DNA from: Rickettsiella sp.
GTDB lineage: Bacteria; Pseudomonadota; Gammaproteobacteria; Diplorickettsiales; Diplorickettsiaceae
Direction: 5' to 3'
Assembly: GCA_031119195.1 (NCBI GenBank)
Contig: JAVHYG010000007.1
Span: 4,105-20,619 of the forward strand
DNA: 16,515 nucleotides
A program made the translations under genes and the position numbers. The notes below the pieces were generated by a model. The model saw nothing but the letters and a program-made list of their open reading frames with translations, had not been told where the DNA came from and searched no databases. This document shows positions 15,738-16,515 of this stretch, in pieces (position 1 is the stretch's first letter; every line of letters starts with the position of its first letter).

Positions 15738-15998
15738 TTAATTTTTTATAAAATTCATAGATCGTTCCAATATATCTAAGTGTCTACGTATTTCATTATA
15801 GCTTTCTTTAAGATTATTTATGTGACTTGTATTTATTAAGGTATGGTTAATTTGATCCGGTTGAATAACTTCATATGTTGTCCACGTCTCCTGACAATAA
15901 TGACATCTGCGACGACGTTTTACTTTGTAACCATCATCCTTTTCTCTAGAATCTGAAACTTGTATTTTTCGACCGCATTTGGCGTTAGGACATTTCAT
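15738..15998 (-). CDS. Small NrdR-type zinc-ribbon protein without ATP-cone (paralogue 2)
   Basis: An 86-residue protein. The first ~45 residues carry the NrdR-type ribbon: MKCPNAKCGRK (Cys3 and Cys8, an unusual CxxxxC first pair), SDSREKDDG, KVKRRRRCHYCQETWTTYE. As in its neighbour at 14578-14874, the ATP-cone is missing and a short helical tail ends the protein; the tails align as Y-x-x-I-x-x-x-L-x-x-L (YNEIRRHLDIL and YKSILKQLKLL). The ATG at 15996-15998 has GGGAA just upstream. It is convergent with the repressor gene, 44 bases apart, and must be driven from the 15999-16140 region. The C4 pairing with a longer first loop is also seen in Ogr/Delta-type zinc fingers, so either ancestry is possible. 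Confidence 0.75.
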   Translation of the reverse strand: MKCPNAKCGRKIQVSDSREKDDGYKVKRRRRCHYCQETWTTYEVIQPDQINHTLINTSHINNLKESYNEIRRHLDILERSMNFIKN

Positions 15999-16337
15999 AC
16001 ATTCCCTTATATTTATTGCCTTGCCTGCATAAAAAATATCAAAAACGTGTACAAAATTGAATAAAAATCAATATAAAGTGTATTTTAACTTTATTTGTTC
16101 AATATTTTGAGAAATTTAGATATGCTTAACTTATCCTCTGTGCTTACGCGAAAAATTGAATTTTGGCTATAGCGCGCGGCGCCGACTTTTCGAGGAGCAC
16201 AGTTTATTCAAGTGTAAGTGAGTACCGCAGAAAAGTTGGCAACAAACTGATACAACGAAACGCGGCTTTTCGCGTTACAGCTCCTGTAAGAAAAGCTGAT
16301 AATATATAATTAGCTGTAAAATCTTTTATATACCACG
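15999..16337. other. 339-bp intergenic region: promoter DNA and palindromic element
   Basis: The left part (15999-16140) is AT-rich and should hold the promoter of the minus-strand zinc-ribbon gene; a small inverted repeat ATTGA-7-TCAAT lies at 16056-16072. The right part is the GC-richer palindrome described separately. The last ~60 bases before metN show no clear ribosome site and no recognisable SAM or methionine riboswitch. Confidence 0.55.
16145..16276. repeat. Imperfect ~130-bp palindromic element, second member
   Basis: CGCGAAAA (16147-16154) on the left is matched by TTTTCGCG (16267-16274) on the right, and GCCGACTTTTC (16181-16191) by GAAAAGTTGGC (16230-16240), with equal 26-base distances between the paired blocks on both sides. 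The centre, read on the minus strand, is CGGTACTCACTTAC..ATAAACTG..CTCCTCG, close to CGGTCCTCATTTAC..GTAAACTCCGGTCTTCG in the element at 1806-1936. It is clearly richer in G+C than the flanking DNA. A short hairpin CAGCT..AGCTG (16278-16296) follows. Lying just before metN, it could affect its transcript. Confidence 0.6.
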
Positions 16338-16515
16338 ATGATAAAACTGTTAGATGTTGAAAAAATATACGCTTCAAAAGGCAAAGCACCACTGCATGTT
16401 TTGCATACGGTTAACCTTGAAATCGATAAAGGGGAAATTTTTGGGATTGTAGGTCAAAGTGGTGCAGGCAAAAGCACATTGATTCGATGTGTTAACCTAC
16501 TTGAAAGGCCTACAC
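16338..16515 (+). CDS. metN: ABC transporter ATP-binding protein, MetN-like (partial, 5' end)
   Basis: The first 59 codons of an ABC ATPase run off the window. The sequence starts MIKLLDVEKIYASKGK, then HTVNLEIDKGEIFGIVGQSG and a Walker A motif GQSGAGKST (around residues 39-47), followed by LIRCVNLLERPT. The last segment, with NLLERPT and the GQSGAGKST loop, is characteristic of MetN, the ATPase of the MetNIQ methionine importer, which works at the inner membrane with MetI and the lipoprotein MetQ. Other amino-acid ABC ATPases are similar. No clear ribosome site precedes the ATG, but no alternative in-frame start is seen. MetI and MetQ would be expected just downstream. Confidence 0.85.
   Translation, partial: MIKLLDVEKIYASKGKAPLHVLHTVNLEIDKGEIFGIVGQSGAGKSTLIRCVNLLERPT

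Noticed and set aside
16277..16337. A SAM or methionine riboswitch before metN
   Set aside because: No conserved riboswitch core was recognised; the structured DNA there is explained by the palindromic element and a short hairpin.
16204..16392. A 62-codon minus-strand open frame
   Set aside because: It runs through the palindromic element and into the start of metN, which is clearly the coding strand there.

Overview
The window is about 16.5 kb of AT-rich DNA, most plausibly from a host-associated gammaproteobacterium, perhaps order Legionellales or a Coxiella/Rickettsiella-type relative. This rests on the rpsA-like end followed by lapA-lapB, on ArcB-type kinase relics, and on large effector-like proteins beside a patatin phospholipase. 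The placement is inferred from gene content and composition; no marker gene is complete enough to prove it.

Layout: (1) 1-1800, conserved core: the last codons of a ribosomal protein S1-like gene, then lapA and lapB, the membrane-bound TPR/rubredoxin regulator of lipopolysaccharide synthesis. (2) 1801-2343, AT-rich intergenic DNA with a ~130-bp imperfect palindrome. (3) 2344-3561, an eroded PAS/histidine-kinase/HPt protein that has lost the phosphoacceptor His, the N-box and any receiver domain but keeps the HPt His. It converges on a fused msrB-msrA repair gene (3579-4457, minus). (4) 4705-10057, two tandem genes for very large proteins without recognised families. They differ over most of their length but end in nearly the same coiled-coil repeats and C-terminal tail. 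(5) 10114-11121 (minus), a patatin-like phospholipase separated from them by a clear bidirectional terminator. (6) 11122-11881, a long AT-rich spacer with a local GC-rich structured patch. (7) 11882-14476, an 864-aa protein that looks like a modular carbohydrate-active enzyme (beta-sandwich modules plus a barrel-like C-terminal half) but has no signal peptide. (8) 14578-15998, a compact regulatory module: a CI/LexA-like repressor whose protease dyad is incomplete, flanked by two paralogous small zinc-ribbon proteins of the NrdR type without the ATP-cone. (9) 15999-16515, a second palindromic element of the same apparent family as the first, then the start of a metN-like ABC transporter ATPase.

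The housekeeping ends (rpsA/lapAB and metN) bracket an accessory region. Genes 4705-14476 would fit a group of proteins acting on a host (large coiled-coil proteins, a phospholipase, a carbohydrate-active protein without Sec signal), possibly exported by a specialised secretion system; this is inference. The repressor/zinc-ribbon module is the best candidate for an undescribed regulatory switch.
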